A stretch of DNA of 64,000 nucleotides from Climacium dendroides. Its lineage: Eukaryota; Streptophyta; Bryopsida; Hypnales; Climaciaceae. Each line of letters starts with the position of its first letter. The first letter of the stretch is position 1. Positions 21,694-33,199 of the stretch are shown piece after piece. The notes under the pieces are model-generated. The model saw nothing but the letters and a program-made list of their open reading frames with translations. It ran no database searches and had not been told where the DNA came from. The translations under genes and the position numbers were made by a program. Location: contig OX467088.1 in NCBI GenBank assembly GCA_950106755.1, forward strand, positions 13,314,001 to 13,378,000, read 5' to 3'.

Positions 21694-22627
21694 TAATCAT
21701 ACTACTAAATCATAACTCCCTTTGTAATATCACAAATGCTACCATTAATACTAGGGGCTCGTGCTTGCTATACTACGCATTCATTGTATCACATATTAGT
21801 CAAATTTTGATATATTTGAATAGAATGCATGATAATGATTTCAATAAGTCTTTAAAATAATTATTTTAAATATTTTATAAAAATATATTCAATCATGCAT
21901 ACATAGAAATCGTATTTTCAAACAATGTGATATTACATAAACAGAATAGCAGTTTGCAATCACTTTTGTAATATCACTTTTTACAAAGGGTGATATTATA
22001 GAAATAATATAGTTGTTGCAATTAAGGTGATATTAAAGAGGATCCATAGGGTGATATTAAAGAGGATCCATAGGGTGATATTAAAGAGGATCCATAGGAT
22101 GATATTATAGAGGTAGCAAATCCATTGCTTCTCTTGGCTTTACACTTCTTTGCACTTTTATGATTTTATGATTTTGTGCTTTTGTGAGCTTTGAGCTTTC
22201 ATGAATTCAATTTTCTATTGCTACTACCAAATGATTTTGAGAAATTTATTCAATTGAAGCAATTTTGGATTCCACAACAATTAAGTTGTTCACAAAGTTT
22301 TTGAAAATTATAAGTTTTTCTTATCAATTCTTCAATTTGAGTTGCCATTTTTGGTAACAATGGAGTCAAATTTCTAATGCATTCTAATGTATGTGTATCT
22401 TTTATAGTATTTACCATTGCATATGTTTCATTCATCATTCTATAAATTTCTATTGTACATTTCAATATATGCTTTCTTATAAAAAAAATTATACAAAGAT
22501 TTTAGACCTTTTTATTTGAAGATTTATTGAAATTTTTGTTTTGCATTCTATCGAATACATAAAAATTCTTGTAAAATTCTAATGATGAATGTGTAGCATA
22601 GCAAGTGCCAACCGCTAGTATTTTAAT
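21694..22627. mobile_element. terminal-inverted-repeat DNA element, copy B
   Basis: Second copy of the element at 3984-4862, about 97% identical over the block I compared by eye. The element proper is 21749-22620, starting TACTAGGGGCTCGTGCTTGC and ending (reverse complement) TACTAGCGGTTGGCACTTGC, so the inverted termini match better here than in copy A. A 24-bp unit (with TGATATTAAAGAGGATCC) is present three times at 22026-22097 but once in copy A. A 71-codon minus-strand frame (22250-22465) matches that of copy A with six residue differences. Confidence 0.72.
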
Positions 22628-23754
22628 AAAAAAATTCTATAAACTTTGATTTTTTATCAAAATATTAGGTAAAAAATAAAATTATTAAGATTTATAAAAA
22701 TATAATGTGAAAATAAAATTATTCAATAGTATTATTTTAAATTTTTTTAGAAAATTTATAATTTATGATTATAAATAATAGTTTTTAATTTATATTAAAA
22801 AAATTTAATGACAAAACATACAATAATATTATGGACTATAGAATTTACAATAGCAATAATTCATTGATTATTTTGAATTTAAAAAACTATGAAATGGATT
22901 AAAAAAAACATAGGATTCATTTGGATGTAGAAAATGCCATTGATAAAAAAAATTTACCAAATATTGAATGAAAATCATTCATTTTTCAATTTAAAAATTA
23001 AAAGAGGTATTTGACCATTCATAATCCATTTTTTAGCTCTTGCAAGTTTCCAAGGTGAAGGTTTGATGACATATGGTTCTAACATTATAATACTCAATTG
23101 TTCACTAAATCAATGCAAAGCCTCCATTCCTTCAATCTAAATCCTACAAACATTTGTTTAGCCCACTCCAAGGAAGAAGGCCCAAACCTCTAATCCATTA
23201 ACCCTAAAAGGACAAGACATATCATTGAGGTACTTTGCCAATATTGATCCAAATTATGAACCAATAGATGCAATTCATATCTACAATAATCTTGGAAGTC
23301 ATTCAGATCACCAGTCTTTGGGTTAAACATCCCATATTATTATCCACTATCTATTGGAAAGGGAACAATTTTTTGCCCTTAGATCTAAAAAACAAGAAAT
23401 TGGAAAGGGAACAAGAAAGGGAGGCAATCAATTGGAAAGGCAAACAATTTTTTGTTCCCTTTCCAATAGAAAACAATTTCTTGCCTTTGAAATAAACAAC
23501 TTAAAATATAATTTCTTGCCTTCCAAATAAACAAGCTAGAAAACAATTTTTTTTCCTCCCAAATAAATCTAGAAAAAATAATGATGTGGATCCACGTCAT
23601 ATATATTATATGGATACAATATACAACAAACACATATATAGGGGTACAAATATGAAATTCAATTTACTTGGATGCAACTATTCATCCTTGTAATTTTGTA
23701 TCCCTCTTCCAGATAACTTACCGTTATGTCGGAAATCTGATGACTCGAGCGTCC
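22628..23754. other. AT-rich spacer; one solitary TTAA-type terminus
   Basis: No gene seen. TTAA at 23198-23201 followed by CCCTAAAAGGACAAGAC looks like a left end of the TTAA family, but no matching right end is found nearby. A purine/pyrimidine-biased patch at 23350-23560 holds repeated GGAAAGG/CCTTTCC pieces. Confidence 0.45.
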
Positions 23755-24006
23755 TAGTCCGGTTATCTGGGAGATCATCTGGTCCGGTTATTTAGCCCGG
23801 TTATCTGGTCCAGACACTTTTCGGAACCGTGTGAACAGTACCAAAGCACGCGGTTCCAGAGTTCCGTGACGGCAAGCCTTCGTTCCGCCATAGCCAGGAA
23901 GTTTGTTCTTCACATTGTGCGACGCTTGAGCTCTACGGCAGCAGTGTATTTAATCTTCACGTGATCAATTTCGGCACAGATCTGCATCCTATTCATTCTC
24001 TGTGTG
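23755..24006 (+). promoter_or_regulatory. upstream region of the PRA1 gene with clustered GGTTATCTGG motifs
   Basis: Four close copies of (C)CGGTTATCTGG or TCATCTGGTCCGG lie at 23756-23816, about 420-480 bp before the PRA1 start codon. They contain TTATC (GATAA on the other strand), the core of plant I-box/GATA sites. GC content rises sharply here relative to the upstream DNA. Binding by any factor is inference. Confidence 0.35.
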
Positions 24007-24196
24007 GTAAGTGATTTCACTTAGAGCACTTATGTGGGATTTTTTGGCGTAATTTGGTCATTTTCTGTGTGTTTTGGTGCTTTTAAGTGGCGTTTTTCTC
24101 TGCTGCGCTCTGAGGCAGTGTCGATGCATCTGAGACAGGCGTTGCAAATATCATCCGAAGTTTCTTTTCTCGGGAGTGTTTTTGGTGCGAAGACAG
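24007..24196 (+). other. possible 5'-UTR intron of the PRA1 gene
   Basis: A good donor (GGTAAGTGATTT, GT at 24007-24008) and an acceptor (GCGAAGACAG, AG at 24195-24196) would remove 190 bp of T-rich sequence from the leader, leaving the start codon 39 bp downstream. This rests on splice-site appearance only. Confidence 0.35.
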
Positions 24197-24235
24197 CTTC
24201 TTGTTGTACGATCTTGTGGAGCTAGGGTTTGAGCT

Positions 24236-24853
24236 ATGTCGCCTTCGAGTCAGCCTCCGGTGCTTCCCGTGACGCAGCAGGGAGGAGGAGCGGCTACAAC
24301 GACGTCGCAGTCTCCGATCAGGGCGCTGCTGGGCAAAACGCAGGAAGCGTTCAACTTGGCGCTGGCGCAGAAGCGGCCATGGGCGGAGCTCGTCGATCGG
24401 TCGCAACTAGCGAAGCCGGAGTCCTTCAGCGACGCCATCACGCGAGCTCGCAAGAATTGGTACTACTTCCGCATCAACTACTCTCTCGTGTTGATCAGCG
24501 TCGTGGCCTTGAGCTTGATTTTCAATCCCGGGGCTCTATTCTTCCTCTTAGCCCTCCTTGCCGGCTGGGTGTATCTCTACCTCATCCGCTCTGAGCCTCT
24601 GGTTGCCTTTGGGCGAACATTTAGTGAACGGGAGGTTCTTCTCGGGATGAGCTTGTTCACTATCGTCATGATCTTCATGACCAGCGTTGGCTCCATTCTC
24701 ATTACGGCTCTCGTGATTGGAGGTATCATTTGCTTTGCGCATGGTGCGTATCGCGTCCCTGATGACCTATTCCTGGACGAGCAAGAGTCGACTGGAGGAT
24801 TCCTGTCGTTCCTCTCGTCGGGAACTGGAGTTCCGCAAGTGATGCATGTGTAG
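24236..24853 (+). CDS. PRA1 family protein (prenylated Rab acceptor)
   Basis: A single-exon gene of 205 residues. PRA1 proteins are small ER/Golgi/endosomal membrane proteins that bind prenylated Rab GTPases and assist vesicle traffic. The N-terminal ~30 residues are Ser/Thr/Pro/Gln-rich. The conserved domain starts near residue 47 (RPWAELVDRS) and includes FSDAITRARKNWYYFRINYS (64-83). Four hydrophobic segments follow in two hairpins, about residues 84-96, 98-116, 135-150 and 152-168, separated by the loop IRSEPLVAFGRTFSEREVLL. The C-terminus is acidic (VPDDLFLDEQES) then Gly/Ser-rich. Length, lack of introns and motif order are as in plant PRA1B/F-type members. A GC-rich coding frame against AT-rich flanks supports expression. 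Confidence 0.94.
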   Translation: MSPSSQPPVLPVTQQGGGAATTTSQSPIRALLGKTQEAFNLALAQKRPWAELVDRSQLAKPESFSDAITRARKNWYYFRINYSLVLISVVALSLIFNPGALFFLLALLAGWVYLYLIRSEPLVAFGRTFSEREVLLGMSLFTIVMIFMTSVGSILITALVIGGIICFAHGAYRVPDDLFLDEQESTGGFLSFLSSGTGVPQVMHV

Positions 24854-26112
24854 ACCGGGCAATCAATGTATCAATATTTTTTTTCCACCTTATTGAACTG
24901 AGTTTTTGTTTTGTTTGAGTCCACCTAAGGTCTGATCCTCTCGTGGTTGACCTCGGCTAATTCATGCGGTATAGACGCCAGGGAATCCCTTATTGATCTT
25001 CTCTAAGCTAAAATGGTTCATCCTACGGTTCGGGCATGGTTTTCCTTCCTGGTTAGGTCTCGGCATAGGCTCGTTGCCCCCATTCAATTGTCTCCTAGAG
25101 GGAAAGACGAAGGCGTTGACATATGTAGATTCCAGATTTAGGATGTCATATAGTTAGCGGACCAGAGATCTTCTTGATATTCAGAACCTTCGCCGAGGTG
25201 TATTCACTTGATTTTAAACGAATTTCCAGTTTGAGTCACTACCTGTACTGCATCCATGTATGTTTGTATGTCCTAGGGGAGAGAAATTTGCTTCATAGAG
25301 ATCAATGTATATGAAAATTTAATGGAGTAAATTGAACCTTCCTAGATTAATTGCACTTGTATAAATTCAAATTTTCAATCAAATCAATTGTGAATCATTT
25401 GTTGAACGTATTGGAACAATAAAACCTTCATCCCTTTCCTCATCTTCTAACCTCTCTATGTCATTATTTCATTGTATCTTTATATGGGGTTTCTAGTAGA
25501 ACTTGTCACTCGAATGGGACTCCGGTTGAACTTGCTACTAACCTACCACAACGTAGAAACTTTGAAGACCCTAAGCAGTGCTTGTCATGCTGAGCAGTAA
25601 ATAACAGTAAAACTGAAGACCAGCATGACATGATTTACTACTTGGTGTTCAATTCGATAGTGTCATTATCCAAGTGGAAGAGAAGGAAACCAAAATTTAG
25701 CTTTCTAGAGTTCAGTGTCCAGTTGTCCACTACTACTTGGCAACTACTAAACATGTTAATTCACTTGTGAAAGCATCCCCTGTTATTATGGAAACCTGCT
25801 TGTGCACCTCTTTAGGGAAACTTAAACTTGCCAATGTCATTGAATGTAATTGAAACCAGCTTCTGTTCCATAAGTGTTCAAGCGGATTCACAGCTTGTCT
25901 TGTGTGGAAGGGTTGTGCAACTTGTGCAACTTTTTATTTCAGTCTACAAAGTTGCAGGGAGGGCACACCTTTCATGGTTTGGTACAATTATGTAACTACT
26001 TGTTGAGGTCACTCTCAGCCCTAGCTCAGTCATACCAGCATTTTACTTTGGTGATGCAGCCTGCGATAAGGGCCACCGAATACGGTAGCAATTAATTTGA
26101 AGGGAAATGTTC
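24854..26112. other. PRA1 3' flank and spacer
   Basis: The first few hundred bases are of mixed composition and probably include the 3' UTR. No second gene or clear repeat is seen up to the Stowaway-like element. Confidence 0.45.
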
Positions 26113-26114
26113 TA

Positions 26115-26325
26115 CTCCCTCTGTCCCACTAAAAAAACTCTGAATCACAAATAGTGCATATATTACTAATAAGGCTCCGTTTATTTATTGATGAGCAAGT
26201 GATTAAGAACGGAGGGAGTCAGGATAACTTATATGCATGTGATTTGAATTTCACATCACTTGCTAATGATCTGATAGTACACGCACTATGTCTAATTTGG
26301 AGTTTTTTTAGTGGGATGAAGGGAG
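26115..26325. mobile_element. Stowaway-like MITE
   Basis: A 211-bp element flanked by TA (26113-26114 and 26326-26327). Ends are CTCCCTCTGTCCCACTAAAA and TTTTAGTGGGATGAAGGGAG, inverted repeats of about 26 bp typical of plant Stowaway/mariner MITEs. An internal ACGGAGGGAGT at about 26210 looks like another terminus and may mark a nested or rearranged copy. Confidence 0.8.
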
Positions 26326-26327
26326 TA

Positions 26328-27589
26328 GGTTGGAGTGCCAAATTGGCTCTAATGGCTAATGTTAACTTTTGTTTTTATCATTGGATTGGAATGTATTTTG
26401 TGATTCTCTAAAGGCTTTCATTGACATAAAAGTAATTTAAGTAGTTGCACATAGAAGGAAAGGGAGGTGAATCATCTTGATGATTCATTCGAGTTCATTT
26501 TTTGAAAGCTTGGGTTTTGGTTGCCATCTTATGTGGAGCAAATGTAGGTGACATGACTTAAAAGGTGAACAATGTTTTTTTCAATACACTATTGCTTGAT
26601 ACTCCAAAATCAAAGAGTAAAGTTCTAATTTATAGGTAAAGGTCAACAAGTTAGGGGGAGGAATTGTCAAATGCCTTCATTGTATTGATTGAAATTTGGA
26701 GGGACTAAGTTTGACAAGTTAAAACCATTGAAGATGAGTGATATATTGTCCAAAATAAAAATGTTGCAAGGGGTTGAGACTAGTGGAGGAGATCAAATTG
26801 CTATGGTCCTTTAGTTGTTTTGTATATGATTTGTAAAGGTATGAGCTCTTCAAATTGGTAGTAAGAATATGTAGTTTTTAAAATTCAAGCATTACTAAGG
26901 ATGAATGAGAAGTTGTTTGAATAAAACATCAATCCAATGTACTTTGTTCATCATCCCAAAAATGGATTCTAAACACTTGGGAATAAATATTGTTATACAT
27001 GTGGACATGGATGTATCAAATTAGTGCTATCAATTTTGAACATTTGATTCAAAAGATAGGCATTGAAGAGTTTTATGCACTTGAATGGCATAATACATGA
27101 AGAATTCAACACATTATCAAATTAATCATGTGTCCATCAAAAGTGTCCAATGAATGACTTCTGGGTCTTGGAGAATCAAAAAATCTATCTATTCATTTAT
27201 GTTAATGAATGATTTTGTAGTTGATGACTATGGTAATGGATCTATTGTTTTAAGATTAAGATAACTTCACATAGAATCACCCAAATAAACATTTGACATT
27301 GTTCAAGTCTATCCTTCAATTGATTAATTTTTTGTTGGATCTTGTTGAAAGATACTTAAAGGGAATTTATTTCTTTTAGCAACCCAAAATTGGAGTTAAT
27401 AAAGATGTTAGTGGTTTAGAGTTCTTATGTAGGATTGCCTTATTGTATAGGTTAAATTTTTATTGTTAAGAGATCCAACACTTACACTTCAATCTTGAGG
27501 TCTTCTTTGTTTGGAAGCTGTTGACCTTAAAATGCTATTGAGGATTCAAAACATCCTTTGGATGATTTCACTTAAGTCTTTAGGATGGA
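26328..27589. other. AT-rich spacer without a gene
   Basis: No protein-like frame, RNA gene or clear repeat seen. Confidence 0.45.
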
Positions 27590-28145
27590 AAAAAAAACAT
27601 TTTTTCATCCAATTTTTTTTGTTTTGGAAGTTACTTTAGTCCATTTTCAATGAACAGTATTGCAAATTCCTTCATTATAGTATTATTGACTTTTCTAAAA
27701 AAGATGTTCAATCCTTAGATCACCCTTGTAGTGTATTTTGGTTGTTTCTTGCTATCTACTCTTGATGTGAATTTTAGCCATAAAAAAGGCATTTTTTTGA
27801 ATTTGAATCCTACTAATGAAATGAAGCTTATCAAGTGGATTTTTTACTCAAATTGAAAATTTTGAAAAAATTATAAAATTCCATATTATATAACAATATG
27901 AATTTTGGATCTATACCTATGGTTTGTTGACTTTCTAATTTTAAAGTGACATGGTAACTTTTTTATACCATAATGTTATGAATTATAATGTACATCTATG
28001 GTGAAAATTTCAGATTTTTTGAGTATATGTTGTATTTGATATGAATTATCTTCATTTTTTCTTAAGAAATTCACAATAGTTTCAAAAAAATTCCAAAAAA
28101 TTTCATAATTTCATAATTTTTTGTAGACATATGACTTCATCTTTG
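27590..28145 (+). repeat. dispersed repeat (family 4), copy B
   Basis: Homologous in direct orientation to 17850-18425 along nearly the whole stretch; shared blocks include TAGTATTATTGACTTTTCTA and CTAATGAAATGAAGCTTATC. No coding sequence. Confidence 0.6.
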
Positions 28146-28599
28146 AAAAGAAGTGTAATAAATTTAGTTCATATCTAGTTGCAAAATGGCAACAAACAAA
28201 GTGATGGGCAACAAGGCTTGAAATCAGTGGTCATGGGCAAGTTGTTCCAAGGCTTGTAATTTTACTAAATAATTTAAATGATTGTGAAGCTCATCTTGTT
28301 TTTGCATTTAAACCTTAACTTCCCAATTGACCATATATGGTCGATTTGAAATTTTTGGCTCCTTTTGGTGTAAACAATTAAATTCCTTTTACCGTTTTAA
28401 AATCTTTTACAAGCAATTTTGAAGGTTGACTATTGGAAGCTTTCATTTTTCATTGAGAAAGGTAAATGTTTGATTTTTGAGAGGTCCTCAAATGCATATA
28501 TGTACCATTAATAAAGAGTATAGCTTGCCAATTTTACTTCATTTTTAGGCTCTAAAACCGCTTGCCTCTTCAAATGCACACAATTTGCACATGTTGCTT

Positions 28600-28775
28600 T
28601 TTTGTAGCCTTTAACAATATAAGCAATGCACATTTTAGGAGGTGGACAATTTTAGAGCCCTATGCCATTCCAACTTTCATAACTAATTCTACAAAGCTCC
28701 AAAAAATATGAAACAACTTAGGTTAGATGCCAATTCCACTTGTCTTTCAAGGAAAATTGACTGAAAAATATTTCA
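28600..28775 (+). repeat. dispersed repeat (family 5), copy
   Basis: Matches, inverted, 56588-56790 with blocks such as CTCCAAAAAATATGAAAC and GACAAGTGGAATTGGCATCT (seen here as its complement). Related diverged copies lie at about 34860-35040, 35325-35470 and, inverted, 46800-46935. Confidence 0.6.
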
Positions 28776-29590
28776 AGAAGCATCACCTCCCCAAAATTCA
28801 ATTTCAGCTCTTAGGTGGACAATTTGTGAACTTCCTAATTTAGTTGTTGTGATGATATGAGGATCTTAAAAATAAACTTAAGTACCACACCCTCCACTTT
28901 CTCGGGCTTGGAATTAAAACACCTTCACATATCAAATTCAATGTATTTGATGAGCGCATGAAGAAGCTTTACACACAACCAACCAATGATATTCATGCCA
29001 ACAATTAGCTCCAAAGGGGACAAAAGGGCATGGCAAAAAATTTTAATCGAGGAATTCCGTCATTCTTTTTTGTTGCTCCCTACACTCGACTCCGACAAGC
29101 CCTCTATGTCAACCAAAATAGGGTTTGAAGTACCATCCATTGGTTGAAGAGCAACATGATCCTATATTGTTCTTATCAACTTTGAAGACTTGTTAAGAAG
29201 TTTGGGCTATACATGTACCAAGTCCCAATTACAAAGCATCTCTAACTAATTGCATCTCCACCAAGTTGCATAATATTGACTTGGCAAGGAATATAGGGTG
29301 GCGGCCTTCTTCTTCTTTCCCCTACTAGTCAAAGACTTTGCAAAATTTTCCATGCAAGGTGCTCTAAATTCTTGTTCCCACACTTGAATTTGTAGTGGCT
29401 TAAACACATATTTGAGCCCACCAACAAATAGTTCCCCATCCTTTCTCTCTATATTTCTAGTAGCTTTGCATTGTCATTATTTGGTGGGAGTTCCAATAGT
29501 TGTCAGTTTTTTTTTTTAAAAAAGACAAAAATATTATCAAACAAGGAAAATCCAAGCTTGAAAAAGAGATGAGTAGGCTCGTCAAAATTC
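28776..29590. other. spacer without a recognised gene
   Basis: AT-rich to mixed DNA. No protein-like frame or RNA gene seen. Confidence 0.4.
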
Positions 29591-29831
29591 CAAGTTGATT
29601 GCTTGTTTCGGCAAGGGCGGGGCTCTTCTAGGAGGCTCCGAGGTTTGCGGCGGGGGATGTTTTTGAAGCCGCGCTCTCGACCGAGCCAACCAAGGGCTCC
29701 CCCAAGTGCAAGAGTGGAGATGGCCTTAGGGTTGCTCCACTAGAAATCCGTGATTTTGCAATTTGTTGGTAGAGGCTTGGTACAAAGACAAAACCTTCGT
29801 CATTGAAGGAATACAACAAGTCAAAAAAAAT

Positions 29832-30200
29832 TACCACTATGGTGAAAATACCCATTCCCATCCTTGCACCCAAATCCATCACGATGTACCAACAGAGTAC
29901 ATTCTTACAAAGAAAATGTGCACCCTCGGTACATCACGACGGAATTGGGTATTACAGGGACATGAATGGATGTCTTCACCTTAAGTTGGTGTGCCATTTG
30001 CTAGAAGAGATGCACTACGGTGAAAACACCCATTCCCATCCTTGCACCCCAAATCCGTCACGATGTACCAACCGAGTACATTCTTACAAAGAAAATGTGC
30101 ACCCTCGGTACATCACGACGGAATTGGGTATTACAGGGACATGGATGGGTGTCTCCACCTTAAGTTGGTGTGCCGTTTGCTGGTGGAGATGCTCTGAGGA
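29832..30200. repeat. two tandem hairpin units of ~180 bp
   Basis: Unit 1 begins at 29835 (CACTATGGTGAAAATACCC) and unit 2 at 30013 (CACTACGGTGAAAACACCC), spaced 178 bp and about 90% alike. Each unit is itself a foldback: GGTGAAAACACCCATTCCC pairs with GGATGGGTGTCTCCACC, and CCGTCACGATGTACC pairs with GGTACATCACGACGG around a loop with CTTACAAAGAAAATG. Flanks contain AGTGGAGATGGCC and GGTGGAGATGCTC ends seen in plant MITEs. Open frames crossing it (29763-30315) are by-products of the GC-rich stems. Confidence 0.8.
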
Positions 30201-30508
30201 TAACTGTAGCAACAGCAATGAAATCAAACCACACAGCCAAAGGAATGCTGCAGTCAACTACTTAATTATCCCAAACCCCAGGTTGAAACTTGAGAGAATG
30301 TTCTGTACCAACTAACCTAATGTCAGCTCCATCCATGCTTGGAAAGAAAAGCTGCACCAAGCTCCAACAAAGCCGCTAACTTATTCAAAGTCACGCTGAT
30401 GAATAAAAATTCTGCATTACTCTTTTAAGCCAGTTTTCGGAAAAAAAACAAAAACGGCGGCTAGTTCAAAGTTAGTTAGCCGGAGGAATTGGGGTAAAAA
30501 AAAACCTA
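30201..30508. other. spacer without a gene
   Basis: Nothing identified between the hairpin units and the next dispersed repeat. Confidence 0.4.
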
Positions 30509-30686
30509 GTTGCAATTTGAAAACATTGGCAAAAAAATCAACAAAAAAAAAATCTGTAAAATTATCTATTTCGAGTAAAAAAAATAGAGAAAATAACCAA
30601 ACTCAACTCTTCAAAAACTGGTTCTATATGAGAACTGAAGGAAATTGACTCGTAAAATTCAAAAGGTTTTCCAAACACTGCTTTGA
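30509..30686 (+). repeat. dispersed repeat, paired with 47279-47447
   Basis: Same orientation as 47279-47447. Shared blocks are GTTGCAATTTGAAA, GAGTAAAAAATAGAGAAAAT and GAGAACT(A/G)AAGGAAATT, ending in CCTAAACACT/CCAAACACT. In both places a short TTAA-type MITE follows closely. Confidence 0.65.
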
Positions 30687-30911
30687 CCCTTTAACATTGA
30701 GGCGGACGTTTTGCGTCCGATGGATGATAGAGGATCTCTCCATGTAGGATAGAAGCGCAACTATTCATCCTCAAAATTTTGCAAGAAAAGGGGAGGTCTT
30801 CTACAATATTTTATCTTTAGCAATGAGTACTAATTTTAAAAGCCAATGCTTCACACGGTCATAAAAAACTGATGATTTCCAAAGTCACCCCGTCGTCCTT
30901 TTAAGGGTTAA
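30684..30911 (-). mobile_element. short TTAA-type MITE, copy 2
   Basis: Inverted copy. The right terminus CGTCCTTTTAAGGG is followed by TTAA at 30908-30911. The left boundary has mutated to TGAC before CCTTTAACATTGAGG. Interior landmarks: CTCTCCATGTAGGAT, CTATTCATCCTCAAAATTTT, GATGATTTCCAAAGTCACCC. Confidence 0.75.
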
Positions 30912-31530
30912 GCTTATGGGTAAGGTAGGGAACACCACCACAAAAATCACCTCCACCCCAACCCCCAATTTTTTTTTCATTAAAATTTTTTTTTGCCCTC
31001 GCCAATTATTATAATGCATGGGTTACAGACTGAGGGTTCAGAAACATGGGCACGGGTTTCAAATGTCAGTCATTGGGTTGCAGTGGCAGTGGGCGAAAGG
31101 GGCTGCCCGTGCGATGCGTTGGGCTTCGTCCCCAACACTTAGTTAGCGTGCATTTCAAGCCCAACATGTTTGTTCGATGGAAGAGAGAGAGAGATAGATA
31201 GAGATGGATATGTTAGTTTACGTACAGCGCTCCACAAATGAATCCGTTCAATCTGGAGCTACGTGAACTCGTTCAATTTATGGGGAAGTGGAAGAGGTAC
31301 TAGGTAGGTCTGTCCCCTCCAAAAGTATGTCCAAGGAAGGGGGGGGAATTATTTCCAATATAATGGAAACTCTCGTCGTAGCATATCCTCAACTCAATGA
31401 CCGATGAGGTCCCTCTTTTGTAATCTTCCATATTTGCTGCAATGCAGACAAGATAGAAAGAGAGGGGAGTGAAGAAAAAAAAAAGAAAAAAAGAAAAAGA
31501 AAAAAAAGAATATTAAGAGGTAATCGTAAA
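30912..31530. other. mixed-composition spacer
   Basis: A GC-richer patch at about 31040-31330 contains no convincing frame. It is followed by a GA-rich and (G)A5-7 simple-sequence tract at 31440-31515. Confidence 0.4.
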
Positions 31531-31745
31531 GTTTGTCTTATGTTTATGAACTTATGTTTAATGAAGAATAGAATAAAACCAACGCAGCAACAAACTCAAT
31601 CAGACCTGAGTTTGGGTTGCTCTAGGGAGTTTGTGTCTTGTGTTTGTGAACCTATGTTTAATGAAGAATAGAATAAAATCAACATAGCACCAAACTCAAT
31701 CAGACTTGGTTTTGGGTTGCTCTAGGGAGTTTGTGTCTTGTGTTT
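31531..31745 (+). repeat. two ~100-bp tandem repeats
   Basis: GTTTGTCTTATGTTTATGAA... at 31531 is repeated at 31629 and begins again at 31729. Each full unit contains TTTAATGAAGAATAGAATAA and TTTGGGTTGCTCTAGGGAG. Non-coding. Confidence 0.75.
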
Positions 31746-31877
31746 TTTTATAAACTCCGGCTATTGGTCCTGCCTTGCTTGCACTTTGTGATTGACTCTA
31801 TTGGGGCTTTGAAATAGGGCAAATAAGTTGAAAGAAAAGAAAAGGGAGGTAGGAAAAGAAAGCCATGTTGTGTATAT

Positions 31878-32059
31878 CACTAGTAGAAAGTTCGGGTTTT
31901 TTTTGTTGGTTTGGTTGTGTTGATTTGGTTCACTTTTATGTTGATTAGGATAATAATCTGTTGATTTGGACAGAAATCAACAAAAGAAAAGTGGACCAAA
32001 TCAACACGACCAAATCAACGCGACCAAATCAACAGAAAAATTGAATTTTTTTAGTAGAG
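31878..32059. mobile_element. CACTA-like MITE with internal 14-bp repeats
   Basis: The left end CACTAGTAGAAAGTTCGGG and the right end TTTTTTTAGTAGAG are degenerate inverted repeats. Inside, GACCAAATCAACRC occurs in three direct units near 32000-32030 and the complementary GTTGATTTGG units occur near 31920-31970, so the element folds on itself. Confidence 0.5.
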
Positions 32060-32324
32060 ATTCTTTGTCTTTGGATTAGCACGCATATAATGGTATGCTA
32101 CCCTATTTGTGCCACAAATTCAATTGTTGTCTGTTTGTGCATGTATGCACTAGCAGTGCACATTTGTGATACAAATTTGAATAGGATGTTACAATTTTGA
32201 AATGTGCATTGTTGGTACATACTAGCACAAACAAAGATGTCGCAAGTAAATTGTGGCACAAATAAGGATGGTAACACGGCATACCTTATACTCAATAATA
32301 TATAAGGTAGAACAACCATAACAT

Positions 32325-33199
32325 TATTCCTAAAAGACCATTGTCCCTTTGAGGGACAAACTAGATTTTGGATAAGTGTCTACAATCTCGATTTTTGTCA
32401 TGATTTTTTGAAACTATTTTTGAAGATAGAAAGATTGGTTATCTTTGTGGTAGTATAATTTTTTTTTCAATTGGTGCCCAAATAAGTTCAAAATAGAGGA
32501 GACTGGATAGAAAAAATTAATTTTTAATTTTTAAATTTTTTTCTACATGGGAAGATTTGATTCATTCCATTTGGATAAGTGATGTGAAAGTTATGGACAA
32601 TCTTGTTTTTCAAGCAATCTAAACATTTTCTTGAAAAATTAACTTGTAGAATTCATTTGTGAGTGCAATTTTTACAATTTTTCAAAAAAAAGAAGTTATA
32701 CATAGTTTAGTTTTCTTGATAGAACAATCTCACCATTGGGATTAGTGCATTTTAATTCCATCTTAGAGATATTAATAATTTAGATTTTCCTTCTATCTTG
32801 TACCTACCATTATTTAATAATTTTTTAGGGGTGAAAATTAAGTTTTTTTTGAAATAATTTTTTCCCCTAAACTCTCAATTCAGTTGTCCACCATAAAAAT
32901 TTTAACCTTAAAACTTTGTAGTACAAAAAAAATTTAAGTTAAAAAGGTTCAGAGTCAAAAAATCTAATCCTGCAATGTACCAAAAAAATTATTTTTTTCA
33001 CTTTAAACGCAGATATCTTGCAATTTGTGTGATCAAAATTTTTGGAATTTATTCCACATATTTTCTTACTAGTTAGGTATAAGATCCTATGGTTATATGA
33101 GCAAAAAAAACAATTTACAATTCTTTTTACTCTTTGCAATAGAAATGGCAGTTTCAGTGTTTTTTGGCAAAAAAATGGCCTTCGTCCTTTAGAGGCTAA
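32325..33199. mobile_element. long TTAA-family element (family 2), copy B
   Basis: About 875 bp, homologous to 16241-17171 in the same orientation. The termini are CCTAAAAGACCATTG on the left and CTTCGTCCTTTAGAGG on the right, and both boundary TTAAs are mutated. Internal TTAA at 32814-32817 is another empty counterpart of the site used at 50264. The open frames across 32939-33431 are AT-rich by-products. Confidence 0.6.

Noticed and set aside
24083..24594. Open frames overlapping the PRA1 gene on both strands
   Set aside because: They are shadows of the PRA1 coding frame with skewed Arg/Ser or Ala/Gly composition.
29763..30315. 170-codon frame over the hairpin units
   Set aside because: It is produced by the repeated GC-rich stems; the peptide merely repeats itself (for example HSHPCTP) and carries no domain.
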